Source: Typha latifolia (taxonomy: Eukaryota; Streptophyta; Magnoliopsida; Poales; Typhaceae). From it: a DNA stretch of 64,000 nt. The DNA lies in assembly GCA_019914945.1 (NCBI GenBank), contig CM034101.1, positions 10,365,188-10,429,187 on the forward strand, given 5' to 3'. The position numbers and the translations under genes are program-made. The notes below the pieces were generated by a model. That model was not told where the DNA came from, did not search any database, and saw nothing but the letters and a program-made list of their open reading frames with translations. Positions 23,527 through 34,506 of this stretch are shown piece by piece; the stretch's first letter is position 1, and each line of letters opens with the position of its first letter.

Positions 23527-23869
23527 GTTGTCTTTCAAGGATAGTTCCAATCATCAATAAGGTCATCTTACCAAGACATCTTACTAAGATGTCTTTCTTA
23601 GTGGTTATCTTTTAAGAATGAATATGATATGGAAACTTACATGAGATATGTTTAAGTTGGAAGATCATAATTTGTTTAAAATTTGATATATATCCATTTA
23701 ATATCCAAATATTTATCCAAAAACTATTCGCTCCCTATCCGAAAATTATTCGTATCCATTTTCTTATGATATGGTTTTAATTTTTCCTATCCGTCAAATA
23801 TCCGTATCCGGTTAAAAAAAAATAGATTCAGATGTGGGTTGAATACTATCCAATCCGTTTTTACCCGTA
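23527..23869 (+). repeat. hAT right end with subterminal repeats
   Basis: From about 23690 there are repeated 'tatccg', 'atccgtatcc' and 'ttatccaa' motifs leading into the right inverted repeat, which ends at 23869 (CCGTTTTTACCCGTA). They mirror the GGATA repeats at 8997-9250. Confidence 0.65.
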
Positions 23870-23950
23870 TTTATGTGCCAAATTTAATATCTAAATAGAA
23901 AATTGCTAAATAAATTATTTTGTGTGACATTAAAGGTTCTAAGAAGATTA

Positions 23951-24835
23951 TGATACATTTAGTTATGATTTTTTCTTACTACATTAGTTGTTTATTTTCA
24001 TTAAAATAAAATTCTTGTAGGTCGCGTTCGAACGCAGGAGTGTTCAAACGCCCTTGCGAACGCCTGCATCAAGTTCGCAAATATAGAGAATGCGTAATGT
24101 GCGTTCGAACGCTTGCATCGCGTTCGCACATATAGATAACGCCTTTTGTGCGTTCGAACGCGATTGGGCGCGTTTGAACGTGATTGGCGGGAATCCTCTA
24201 GAATTAGGGCTACTTATTATTTTAGGACTTGTTGGCTAGCCTCTATATATATGTGGATGGCAGCCAAATTCATTATGCTATTGGAATATTGATTTCTTGC
24301 CTCTCTATCATCTATCTACTCTAATCTCCCTCCTCCCTCTTCACCATCCTTCCACCTCTACCGTTGGTAAGGATTTTCCTAACTTCTAATCTCCCTCGAC
24401 TATCGAGCCACCCATCTTCTTTGGAATCTTGACCACTTCATTCCCTTCGTCTATATCCTTTAATCACATCCACCATCCACCTTCATCTTCATACCCATCC
24501 ATAACCCTAACATCCACTCCACCCGTCACCACCACCATCACCCACGTTATTCCATATTTATATCCCAGTTGTAGTTCGAATCTGCGAAGGGCATAAATAC
24601 AAAAATTGTAGATTAGGAAGTTACGAATCTAATAAACTAGGTTTTGTAATTTTCTGACTATAGAAGAATATCTGATAAATATTTTTCCACAATTGCGCGG
24701 ACTACTTTCTACTATAAATTTAGATCTTAAGGGAATTGTTCCGTAGCCGACCTTTTGGTACAAGAACCCATCAATTTAGTATCAGAAATTATCATCGATA
24801 TTAGAGCCTATTTTTTGGTAGCGAAGAACCTATCA
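23951..24835 (+). mobile_element. 5' LTR of gypsy copy A (885 bp)
   Basis: TG at 23951 and CA at 24835, two bases before the primer-binding site. Its start is matched by LTRs B (46039) and C (50524), both beginning TGATACA. The U3 holds the TTCGAA array and a TATA box. Confidence 0.9.
24024..24252 (+). promoter_or_regulatory. GCGTTCGAACGC array and TATA box in gypsy U3
   Basis: Exact palindromes GCGTTCGAACGC at 24024-24035, 24101-24112 and 24150-24161, with several one- or two-base variants between, lie upstream of TATATATATG at 24244-24253. The distance of the last variant to the TATA box is about 60 bp, typical of upstream promoter elements. The same layout is kept in LTRs B, C and the partial 3' LTR. 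Confidence 0.7.
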
Positions 24836-24837
24836 TC

Positions 24838-24849
24838 TGGTATCAAAGC
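24838..24849 (+). promoter_or_regulatory. Primer-binding site, initiator-Met tRNA type
   Basis: TGGTATCAAAGC, one mismatch from TGGTATCAGAGC, the complement of the 3' end of plant initiator tRNA-Met, two bases after the LTR. Copy B has the perfect form at 46871 and copy C TGGTATTAGAGC at 51367. Confidence 0.85.
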
Positions 24850-24873
24850 TAGGTTAACCTAAGACCTCCATTA

Positions 24874-26247
24874 ATGGTTGAAACAAGGAAGATGGTATCA
24901 ACAAGGAGACCTATGGAGAGCACACTGATAAGGGAAGACTCAATCCATGATGACCATAACCGTGAGGCCGATTCCTTTGGAGCGACTACGACAGGACCGA
25001 GTCAACCAATGTCCATGGGTGTGAATATAGGCTTGGCGGATGAACTTAGGGGCATGTTCCAAACATTGCTGCATATAGTTGACACAATTCAAAATGATCA
25101 CAATGATTTTAAGAAATATGTCATGAAGTGATTGGGTTCGTCATCTCCTTGATGACGATCGGAGTTTCAAAAAGGACCAACGGTGGGACCTCATTGAACC
25201 GATACCCCCACAGGTCCAAGTACGTCATGTGAGTATCAATGATCCTCTCTTCTATGCCTACACATCATCCCCCACCTCCATTACAAAATTCAAGACCAGC
25301 AATGATGGAACCTAAGAGGCATGCGGTACTTATGCGCTTCATCGATGAGGAGCATTGGCACTTTGAGAATGAGGTTGATCCCTTTGGAGATGGTGATGGA
25401 CGTGCTCGAGGATTTAGAAAAGGTGATCAACATGCACAAAGGTTCAGACCTGAACCAAGAATCTTTCACGAACCCGACAATGCTATTTGGGGGAGAACCG
25501 TACGCTTAGACTTTCAAAAATTTCAAGGCAGTGATCCGACGGATTGGGTGTTTTAAGTTAAACAATATTTTGATTGTCAAGGGACAGCAGAGGACACAAA
25601 AATCCAAATGGTAAGCTTTCACCTCTAAGGAACGACACTGCATTGGTATAGATCGATTATTCGTGGAGGAGGATTTATCAGTTGGGCTAATTTTTGTAGG
25701 AAGATTACCGCAGATTTGGGATTGCGACATATGAAGATTTTGCTGCCACATTAAGCAAGATAGTTCAGCGGATGACCATATTGGACTACCAAGTTGAGTT
25801 TGAAAGAGTTAGTAGTCATTGTGAGCCACCTTGGCCCGAACCGACAATGATGAGCACATTTATTTCAGGGCTGCGGGATGAGATATAGGCGGATGTTCGT
25901 GCTCTTTGTCCTACTACTCTTGATGAGGCCTTTGAGAAAGCCGTGAGGAGGGAGCAAAAGCATAAGACTCTAAATATGGCAATAAAAAACAATTGGGGCA
26001 ACTGAGATGAGCAATTTGCACTAAAAATGCCGGCTAGAAATTCTGTGGGTTCAAACACAACGGCTGCGATTACTAGACCACAACCACCTTTGAGGCCTTT
26101 TTTTCGATGTTAGAGGAGGCACAAGACCCCCGTTCGAACTCTCACACCTGCCCAGGTGGAGGAGCGAAGAGCAAAGGGCCTTTGCTTTCGACGTGGTGAG
26201 CGTTTCACCCTCGGTTATCGGTATTCTAAACCGATCAGGAGTGTGAT
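24874..26247 (+). pseudogene. gag of gypsy copy A
   Basis: Starts MVETRKMVSTRR at 24874, a start also seen in copies B and C. It is broken by stops and frameshifts. Recognisable parts are the capsid-like motif 'RLDFQKFQGSDPTDWVF' (about 25500-25555), a following retrotransposon-gag segment ('HWYRSI', 'LCPTTLDEAF') and a zinc-knuckle remnant near 26180 (CFRRGERFTLGY), where the usual second Cys is Arg. The reading then breaks into the nested LTR at 26248. The product would be the structural particle protein; it is not functional here. Confidence 0.8.
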
Positions 26248-28912
26248 TGTAACACCCCAAATTTATAAAAAAAAAATAAAATCCCTCTGACTGACGCACG
26301 CGCCGAGCACTTGCGTCAGGCCTGCCACTTTACCCGCGTCCTCTCTTCTCCTTATTCTTCCCTTTCCCTTGCCGTGAACGCTACCTTCCCCACCTCCTCT
26401 ATCTCCTTCTTCCCCTCACGCAGCCATCCCACCCCCTCTCATCTTCTCCTCCACCTCACCTCTCTCCCTCTCTCGCGGGTTGCCGACGTCGAAGCCGACG
26501 AAGCCGAGCACGCGGATCGTGGTAAGCCTCAACCCCCGTTAAATTCGGTAGTTAGTTCCCTCTCGTGCTCAACCTCGGCGGTCGACGGCCCCGCATCTGA
26601 CCACCAGTCCGAGGGCTCCGGTGGGTGGAGAGAACCCCCCCCAGGACGGCTTCGGGCCCTTGGTGAAGGGTGGGACGATGGACTCCCCATGGCCGTCGGC
26701 CATGGGACGCGGTCGTCGCCGTCAGATCCACCTCTTCCCCCTTTTTCCCCCTTTTTCCGTTTCACTTACCCGTCGGTCTCATGGCTGTGCCGCCAGCCTC
26801 GTGTTGCGCCGCTGACCTCGTGCTGCGCCGTCGGCCCCGTGTTGTGCCGTCGACACTGTCGGCCTCGTGTCGCGCCGCCAATGTCGCAGCCCTCGGGCTT
26901 TCCACTCTCCTTGCTTGTCTCCTCCCTCGAAAGAGATGGGGGCTGGGAGATGGGTGTTGGTGGGTTGCAGGCCGCAGCCCACTTGGACTGGTTTCGGGTG
27001 GGCTGCAAGGCGCAGCCCACCTGGCCTTGGACCCAGGTGGGCTGCAGTCTGCAGCCCACTAATCCAACCTTGGTGGGCTGTGGTTGGGCCCCCAGCCCAC
27101 CAAGGCCCTCTTGCTTATTGGGTGGGGTTTGAGCCTACTCATTGCCTCTAGCCTAGCCCATTTGGGGCCATTTGGACCTGATAACCCTGTTTATCTTTTT
27201 TCACCTGATTTAGTTAGCCCGATCCCTCGTAATGACAATTTAGTATCATGTGAATTTTTAGGATAACATAAGACTCACCCTAAGAGACCCTTTACTTATG
27301 TTTTTGCCAAGCATAAATGCGCTAATAAGATAATTAATTATATTAGTTCGCTAATCTTACGGCTTACTTGTGTGAATTATTAGGATTTACATCACGTGAG
27401 GGGGATTTTTGGATTCCGCTGGCTAGCTGACGAGATTTACCATACTATGGAGACCCCCCATGCGAGTAGAGTTATACAAAATCTAGAATAATTCAGTTTC
27501 AGTCATTATACCTGTCATGACACTATAGGAAGTGTCAGTATTAATACATGCATTTATTATACCATGTTATGTCTTTACATATGCAGTTATTGATGATTTG
27601 CTCATTGTGATATTATAAGAATGTTAATGTAGCATAAACATTAGTGTGATGATGCTTTATATGTATACCTGTTGTGAATATAGAATGTAACAATTATGAT
27701 GACTATGACATGCTTTATACACTCATAGACACTGTACCACTTTCACCTATCATTAGTAGTCGGATCCTGACTAGGCAGTACCCTTACTCACTCAGCCCAA
27801 GATTAAGGGCACAGTGTATTTTATATGACTATACTTAGCAGCCTACACCTGAGGTCGGGAGTCTAAGTGGCATTCAGGTAGTTATACTGCATAGTCAGAA
27901 CTTGATTATGATGATAGAAGAACATGATTGTGAGGCGGGGATATAACTCTAGCGGTACCCAACGACGCAGGGTTAGGGCGTTTGTTGATGAGCCGAGGGC
28001 TCTCGATTCTCCCGCTGAGGGCGGTGATGATTTAAAGAGAGTGAGAAATGGGCTTACGACCGGGGTCCTTAGTTTGATGGCCACAAACAACTGATCACTC
28101 GTAGTGTCGCCATACACATGTAGGTGGCATTACCGCTAGATGTGTATATATCCCCCCTCGATGTATGAGATGATGGATGATTATGTGATGGATGATTATT
28201 TCTTGAGAGTATTTACCTTTATGTGGTGAATAGCTCGGTGAGCGATGATAAGTATAATTAATGCTTTAGTAGGCATAAGATGACTAAACTACTCTTTTAT
28301 TATTGTACATGACATGTAAACACTATGATACGTTAAGAACTAGCATCAAGCTTTATATCTGTGTGGACTTATCTTGATACGTTAAGAACTAGCATGTTCC
28401 AGGATAGTGACTGATAATCTTTATTGATTGTATTGATTTAGTAACTCATGTTAAGCCATCTCAACAAGTATATTGTTACTGCTAGCAAATATAGGCATAC
28501 CATGTATATACACATGCGATGTCATTATTTTAGATGGTATGGATCCTATTCGCTGGACTGTAAGCTCACCATCTCTTGGTGGCATTATTTCAGAGCTAGG
28601 GGACGCAAGTGCGGATAGCGAGGAGTAGCTGCTTTTCTTTTCTGTATGTCTTCTAGTTGTATTAAACCCCTGCGAGGGTGTTATGATTGATGATGTATTT
28701 TGGACTTTAGTATTGTATTTTGGATGTATATTTGGAAGGCTTGTTGTGGCCTGTGGAACTTGTATTCGGACTCTTATGGTTGAGTTTAATTATGGTGAAT
28801 TTGTGCTGTTGTGTGCCTTGTGAAATCCTTGTACTGACAGGTCATGTGATGCACCGCGTGGGGGGATTTACCCACGCGGTCTACACGTGTATTTGGAGGT
28901 TTGGGTGTTTCA
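26248..28912 (+). mobile_element. Nested solo LTR, TGTAACACCCC type (2,665 bp)
   Basis: Begins TGTAACACCCC and ends GGGTGTTTCA. The 5-bp flanks are GTGAT (26243-26247) and GTGGT (28913-28917), a target duplication with one change. The empty site is known from copy B, where 'aggagtgtgatgctcatcg' is continuous near 48035-48053, so the boundaries are exact. It holds a pyrimidine-rich leader, a GC-rich hairpin array and AT-rich 3' sequence. The 273-codon frame 26311-27132 is inside it and lacks any recognised domain. Confidence 0.93.
26950..27160 (+). repeat. GC-rich hairpin array (TGGGCTGCA/TGCAGCCCA)
   Basis: Three successive inverted units 'gtgggctgca...gcagcccac' and a fourth degenerate one. 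Each unit could form its own hairpin. Equivalent motifs stand at corresponding places in the other long-LTR copies. Confidence 0.8.
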
Positions 28913-28917
28913 GTGGT

Positions 28918-29345
28918 GCTCATCGATGGTCTTGAGGAGGATGATGAGGTTATTGATGATGGAGAGTGTCTAGAGGAGGTCCATGAGGAGGCTGTTATGG
29001 AGGGTGGAGAGGAAGATATCTAAGCTGAAATATTGATGCATGCATATTTGAGTACTTCCGCGCCGAGGACGTTACGGGTAGATGGACTCGTTAGAAAACA
29101 TTGTGTGCACATCCTCATCGATTTAGGGAGTACACACAACTTTCTAGACGAGAGATTATTGAGGAGATTGGGTTTGGATGCCGAACTGACCACGGGATTT
29201 GATATTGCTATTGGAGATGGCACGAATCTTAAACAAGGACACGACATCATTGTGGACTTGTATCCGTTGGCGCTGTGAGGAGCGGACATTGTCTTTGGTA
29301 CTCAGTAGTTACAGAGTTTGGGACCCATCACATTTGATTTTCGGA
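28918..29345 (+). pseudogene. Retroviral-type aspartic protease of gypsy copy A
   Basis: Continues the gag-pol frame after the nested LTR. The active-site segment reads 'HILIDLGSTHNFLDERLL', where DSG has become DLG; later parts are 'GHDIIVDLYPL' and an 'ADIVFGTQ' remnant before stops. Copy B keeps 'ILIDSGN' at the same place. In the family this protease cuts the Gag-Pol polyprotein. Confidence 0.85.
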
Positions 29346-29544
29346 GCATGTAGATGAAATTTAAATAAGAAAATAAAGATGTGCGGCTTGATGGTGTTCG
29401 GTCTTTGCCGATTCCTGCGATGCAACCTATGGTGAGGCTGCCTTGTGCGTATGATTTGGCCTATCTTCTTCAGTTAGGATCAGTAGGAGATGAGTCTCAA
29501 ATGAGTTCAGGTACTATCATTGAATTGTCTAATTTATTAGATAA

Positions 29545-29880
29545 CTTTTGATAAAGATCTCAGCAATTATCAACTTATGAGAGAGAGAGATATTGGCAAT
29601 TCTACATACGGTGACAAAGTAGAGGCCTTATTTGATCGGTAGGGATTCATTATCCAAATCGATCAAAGGAGCCTTCCATATTTTATGGGACAGCGTATAC
29701 ACACTCCGGCATAACAAAGATGGATCACAGAATTGTTGGGGTATAATTATGAAATCCAATACAATAAGGGAACGAAAAATTGAGCGGCGGATGCACTATC
29801 GCGCCAACCTAATACCGTCGAGCTTGCAGCCTATTCTTCTCCTACCTTCCCCTTCCTTGACGACCTGAGATATGCATGTA
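29545..29880 (+). pseudogene. RNase H remnant after an RT deletion
   Basis: At about 29545 the frame jumps from 'IELSNLLDNF' (the spacer before RT) straight to RNase H-type sequence ('QQLSTYERE', then 'LAILHTVTK', 'RPYLIGR'). About 1 kb of RT seen in copy B (49490-50400) is absent. Stops follow. Confidence 0.75.
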
Positions 29881-29889
29881 CATATGACC

Positions 29890-31008
29890 TAGATATCCGG
29901 AGCGCCATCCAGAGTTGGAGAATCGAGGTGGTTTGCTGCTAGACCACGGATGCATTCAGGTGCCCGCAAATGATGGATTGCGGCAGAAATTATTGGAGCA
30001 CTTCCACCAATCTCCAGAGGCTGGTCATGAGGGTGTCTTGAGAACTTATAAGAGGATATATCAGAGTTGCACGTGGCTAGGATTGAGGCGGAATGTGAGG
30101 AGTTTTGTCCGTGCTTGCGAAGTCTGTCAAAGGGCTAAGACAACCACATTGAAATCGGTCGGATTACTTTAGCCTTTACCTATACCGGATCGTGTTTAGG
30201 AAAACATTTCTATGGATTTCATAGAGGGTCTTCCATTGGTATGTGGTTATTCTATTATCTTTGTGGTGGTTGACAGATTGAGCAAGTATGTGCACTTTTC
30301 AATATTGTCACATCCGTTTTTAGCCAAGTCGGTGGCTGAAATTTTTGTTAGAGATGTTGCTCGGTTATATGGCATGCCACGCACGATTGTCTCGGATCGT
30401 GATCATGTATTTATGAGCGACTTTTGGACGGAGTTTTTTAGATTGCAGAGGACTCGATTAAACTTTAGTTCGGCCTACCATCCATAGACGGGCGGCCAAA
30501 CCAAGGTAGTCAATCGAGGTATTTGAGGTATTTGAGGTGCTTTGTTGGAGAGATGCTGAGATGATGGTTAGAGTTCTTACCATAGGCAGACTGGTCCTTC
30601 AACACCACCTACCATACCAACATTAGCATGACTCTATTTGAGGTGGTGTATGGACGCACGACTCCGACGTTAGGCGCTTATGATCTAGTAGCATCAGTAA
30701 ATCGGACGGAGGTGGACTTATCATTGATGGATAGAGACGCCACATTGAGGAGGTTGCGTGCTCATCTTAAACTTGCTCATAACCGCATGAAGCAAGTTTA
30801 TGGTCGCAGCCATAGGGAGCAGGAGTTCGACATCGGTAGTTGGGTCTTTGTGAGGGTGCAACCATATCGATAGGTGCCCTTGTGTCCGATGCGTAATCAA
30901 AAGTTAGCTCCTCACTACTTTGGTTTGTTTCGGGTGTTAGAGTGAATTGGATCGGTTACATATCATTTGGAGCTACCGGAGGGGTCGAGAGTGTATCTTG
31001 TCTTCCAT
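29890..31008 (+). pseudogene. Integrase of gypsy copy A
   Basis: An HHCC zinc region ('HFHQSPEAGH' then 'CEVCQ', about 30000-30135), a DDE core with first Asp in 'MDFIEGLP' (30212) and second Asp in 'VSDRD' (about 30390). Thirty-five residues further, where the catalytic Glu belongs, a Lys stands ('GGQTKVVNR'). The C-terminal part runs 'TLFEVVYGRTTPT' to 'LPEGSRVYLVFHV', then joins LTR sequence abruptly at about 31008. Internal stops and the Glu to Lys change show it is dead. Confidence 0.88.
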
Positions 31009-31800
31009 GTTCGAACGCCCTTACGAACGCCTGCATCAGATTTGCAAATACAGAGAATGCGTGATGCGCGTTCGAATGCCTGCATCGCGTTCGCACATAA
31101 CGAGAAAGCATTTTGTGTGTTCGAACGCGATTAGGCGCGTTCAAACGCGATCGGCGGGAATCCTCTAGAATTAGGGTTACTTATTATTTTAGAACTTGTT
31201 GGCTAGCCTCTATATATATGTGAATGGCAGCCAAATTCGTTATTGTATTGGAATATTGATTCCTTGCCTCTCTATAATCTATCTATCATAATTTCCCTCC
31301 TCCCTCTTCACCATCCTTCCACCTCTTTTGTTGGCAAAGTTTCTCCTAACTTCTAATCTCCATCGACTATCGAGCCACCCCTCTTCTTTGAGATCTTGAC
31401 CACTTTATTCCCTTTGTCTATATCCCTTAATCACATCCACCATCCACCTTTATCTCCATACACATCCATAACCCTAATATCCATTACACCCATCACCACC
31501 ACCATTACCCACATTATTCTGTATTTATGTCCCAATTGCAGTTCGAATCTGTGAAGGGTGTAAATATAAAAATTAGATCAGGAAGCTACAAATCTAATCC
31601 ACTTAGTTTTGTAAATTTCTAACTACAGAAGAATATCTCACAAATATTTTCCCACGGTTGTGGGGATTGCTTTCTGCTATAAATTCATATCTTAAGGGAA
31701 TTGTTCTGTAGCCGACCTTTTGGTACAAGAACCCATTAATTTGGTATCAGAACTTATCATTGGTATCGGAGCCTATATTTTGGTGGCGTAGAACCCATCA
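31009..31800 (+). mobile_element. 3' LTR of gypsy copy A, 5'-truncated
   Basis: Joins integrase at 'CCATGTTCGAACG' and continues with the TTCGAA array (to about 31160), TATA box (about 31209) and the R-U5 part, ending CCATCA. The first part of the LTR and any sequence between integrase and LTR are deleted. Confidence 0.88.
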
Positions 31801-31888
31801 GATTAATGATTTATTTTAGGCTAAACCACTAAATAGATTCATGTATTCTAGTACCCTAATCTATTGTCTACTAATTCTCCTTTCTTCC

Positions 31889-32865
31889 TGATGCGATCTG
31901 GGTCAGGTCGTATCACATCATGAGGATATTGGATTCGATGGATCGAGTCTAGTTATTCTTATTTATTCTGCTTATGTAGTTTAGTTAGAATCTAAATAGG
32001 TTAGAGTTTATTTAATTAACTAAGTTTGTTAACTTCTGCACAGTTTCAGAAAAATATTCTGCAGATATTCATTAGTTAATCGAATATTATGAGACTATTT
32101 TGAGAAGATCGAAGACATTTTGATATATTACTTTCGTATTCAAGGTTTCTCCAGATTAGGACTCCATCTGTGGTATAATGAAGAAATATTCTGAGAAGGT
32201 TAAAGAAGGTTGATTTAGCTAAATCATATTTGTCTCTAAGTCATGTTTAATGTAAACACTTAAGACAAGCTTAGTTAAGTCATGTAAGCTACTAAGATAA
32301 GTTTAATTATGTTATATAAGCCTTTAAGACAAGTTCAATTAAGTCATGTAAGCTTCTAAGGCAAATCTTAGACCAAATCGTATAAGCATTTCTAAAATAT
32401 TCGAGTATGACTCATTGTACTCGACCTCTATATATAGAGAGACTAGGTTTTATTTATCAAAGCATCCAAGCATTGAGAATTAATTGAGTTTTGTTATTTT
32501 CTTATTCTCATAATTATCATTTTTATCATAGCTGTTAGATTGTTTTATTTTCGTAGGAGTAGATCTAAGTTAGAAACTTAAATTCTACCTCCAATCTATA
32601 ACCACCATAACCTCTAGTAGCCACCTTATTATACGACAGTCCACCACCACCCTTCGCCATCCACCACCCTCCAATGGTCGTTGTAATGACGGATATTTAG
32701 CATTTTGCTCTATTCTAACCTTGCTCCACTATTTTAATTATATCTTTTCATCTAGATATCCGATTGACGTAAAACTAGAGCGATTAGAACCTTATCTCAT
32801 GAGGACATCACTTAAATTTTCATAATTTTCTTATGTCCAAATTAATCCAAATATGATCCGTAACA
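31889..32865 (+). mobile_element. Solo LTR, family F, copy 1 (977 bp)
   Basis: Starts TGATGCGATCTGGGTC and ends CCGTAACA, matching the solo LTR at 48215-49028, whose target duplication confirms the ends. A TATA box 'ctctatatatagagag' lies near 32430. The 5-bp flanks CTTCC and CTTTT agree only partly. Confidence 0.8.
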
Positions 32866-32896
32866 CTTTTAATTTTATCTTTGGTTATCGTTTTGC

Positions 32897-33452
32897 TATT
32901 GGAATATTGATTTCTTGCCTCTCTATTATTTATCTACCATAATCTCCCTCCTCTCTCTTCACCATCATTCTACCTCTACTGTTGGTAAAGTTTTTCCTAA
33001 CTTCTAATCTCCCTCGACTATCGAGCCACCCCTCTTCTTTGGGATCTTGACCACTTCGTTCCCTTCGTTTATATCCCTTAATCACATCCACCATCCACGT
33101 TTATCTCCATACCCATCCATAACCCTAACATCCATTCCACCCGTCACCACCACCATCACCCACATTACTCCGTGTTTATGTCCCAATTGCAGTTCGAATC
33201 TGTGAAGGGTGTAAATATAAAAAGTGTACATCAAGAAACTACGAATCTAATCCACTTAGTTTTGTAAATTTCTAACTACAGAAGAATATCTCACAAATAT
33301 TTTCCCACGATTGCGAGGATTGCTTTCTGCTATAAATTCAGATCTTAAGATAATTGTTCCATAGCCGACCTTTTGGTACAAGAACCCATCAATTTGGTAT
33401 CAGAACTTATCATTGGTATCAGAGCCTATATTTTGGTGAAGTGGAACCCATC
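32897..33452 (+). repeat. Duplicated 3' fragment of the gypsy A LTR
   Basis: Equivalent to 31246-31800, lacking the TTCGAA array and TATA box. It ends CCATCA, followed by GATTA as in the first copy, showing that it arose by duplication and not by insertion. Confidence 0.9.
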
Positions 33453-33541
33453 AGATTAATAATTTATTTTAGGCTAAACCACTAAATAGATTCATGTATT
33501 CTAGTACCCTAATCTACTGTCTACTAATTCTCCTTTCTTCC

Positions 33542-34506
33542 TAATGCGATCTGGGTCAGGTCGTATCACATCATGAGGATATTAGATTCGATAGATCGAG
33601 TCTAGTTATTCTTATTTATTCTGCTTATGTAGTTTAGTTAGAATCTAAGTAGGTTAGAGTTTATTTAATTAACTAAGTTTGTTAACTTCTGCACAGTTTT
33701 AAAAAAATATTCTGCAAATATTTATTAGTTAATCGAATATTATGAGACTATTTTGAGAAGATCGAAGACATCTTGACCTATTACTTTCGTATTCAAGGTT
33801 TCTCTAAATTAGGACTCTATCTGTGGTATAATGAAGAAATATTCTGAGAAGGTTAAGCTAAATCATATTTGTCTCTAAGTCATGTTTAATGTAAACACTT
33901 AAGACAAGCTTAGTTAAGTCATGTAAGCTACTAAGATAAGTTTAATTATGTTATATAAGCCTTTAAGATAAGTTCAATTAAGTCATGTAAGCTTCTAAGG
34001 CAAATCTTAGTTCAGATCGTATAAGAATTTCTGAAATATCCGAGTATGACTCATTGTACTCGACCTCTATATATAGAGAGACTAGGTTTTATTTATCAAA
34101 GCATCTAAGCATTGAGAATTAATTGAGTTTTGTTATTTTCTTATTCTCATAATTATTATTTTTATCACAGATGTTAGATTGTTTTATTTTCGTAGGAGTA
34201 GATCTAAGTTAGAAATTTAAATTCTACCTCCAATCTATAACCACCATAACCTCTAGTAGCCACCTTATTATACGACTGTCCACCACCGCCCTTGGCCATC
34301 CACTACCCTCCAACGATCGTTGTAATGATGGATATTTAGCATTATGCTCTATTGTAACCTTGCTCCACTATTTTAATTATATCTTTTCATCTAGATATTT
34401 GATTGACGTGAACTAGAGCGATTAGAACCCTATCTCATGAGGTTACCATCACTTAAATTTTTATAATTTTTTTATATCCAAATTAATCCAGATCTAATCC
34501 GTAACA
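33542..34506 (+). mobile_element. Solo LTR, family F, copy 2 (part of the duplication)
   Basis: Near-identical to 31889-32865; the first TG has changed to TA. Ends CCGTAACA, followed by CTTTT as in copy 1. Confidence 0.85.

Larger units (their letters stand above)
8997..23869 (+). mobile_element. hAT DNA transposon enlarged by nested LTR insertions
   Basis: The left end (8997, TAGGGCGAAAATGG) and the right end (23869, reverse complement TACGGGTAAAAACGG) form an imperfect terminal inverted repeat that continues for about 35 bp (TTGGAT...CAACCCA on both sides). The 8 bases outside are TATATGTG at 8989-8996 and TTTATGTG at 23870-23877, matching 7 of 8; an 8-bp target duplication is the hAT rule. 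Both ends carry subterminal repeats of GGATA/TATCC. A hAT transposase remnant lies inside at 16334-17640 in plus orientation. The intervening space is filled by at least five LTR elements, which explains the abnormal length. The link between ends and transposase is inference, but all three independent signs agree. Confidence 0.7.
23951..31800 (+). mobile_element. Ty3/gypsy LTR retrotransposon, copy A
   Basis: The 5' LTR starts TGATACATTTAG at 23951; the 3' LTR ends CCATCA at 31800. The flanking GATTA at 23946-23950 and 31801-31805 is a perfect 5-bp target duplication. Inside, in order: primer-binding site, gag, a nested 2,665-bp solo LTR, protease, RNase H remnant and integrase. Reverse transcriptase is deleted, and the 3' LTR lacks its first part. 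Protease-RT-RNaseH-integrase order, completed from copy B, identifies Ty3/gypsy; no chromodomain was recognised. Confidence 0.9.

Noticed and set aside
24024..24185. GCGTTCGAACGC as a heat-shock element
   Set aside because: Heat-shock elements need GAA and TTC separated by two bases; here TTC and GAA abut, so the fit is poor.
25239..25751. 105-codon and antisense 81-codon frames as separate genes
   Set aside because: The first is part of gypsy A gag; the second is its antisense shadow.
26311..27132. 273-codon open frame
   Set aside because: Lies wholly inside the solo LTR 26248-28912, is Pro/Ser-rich from a pyrimidine tract and has overlapping open frames on both strands, typical of GC-rich non-coding DNA.
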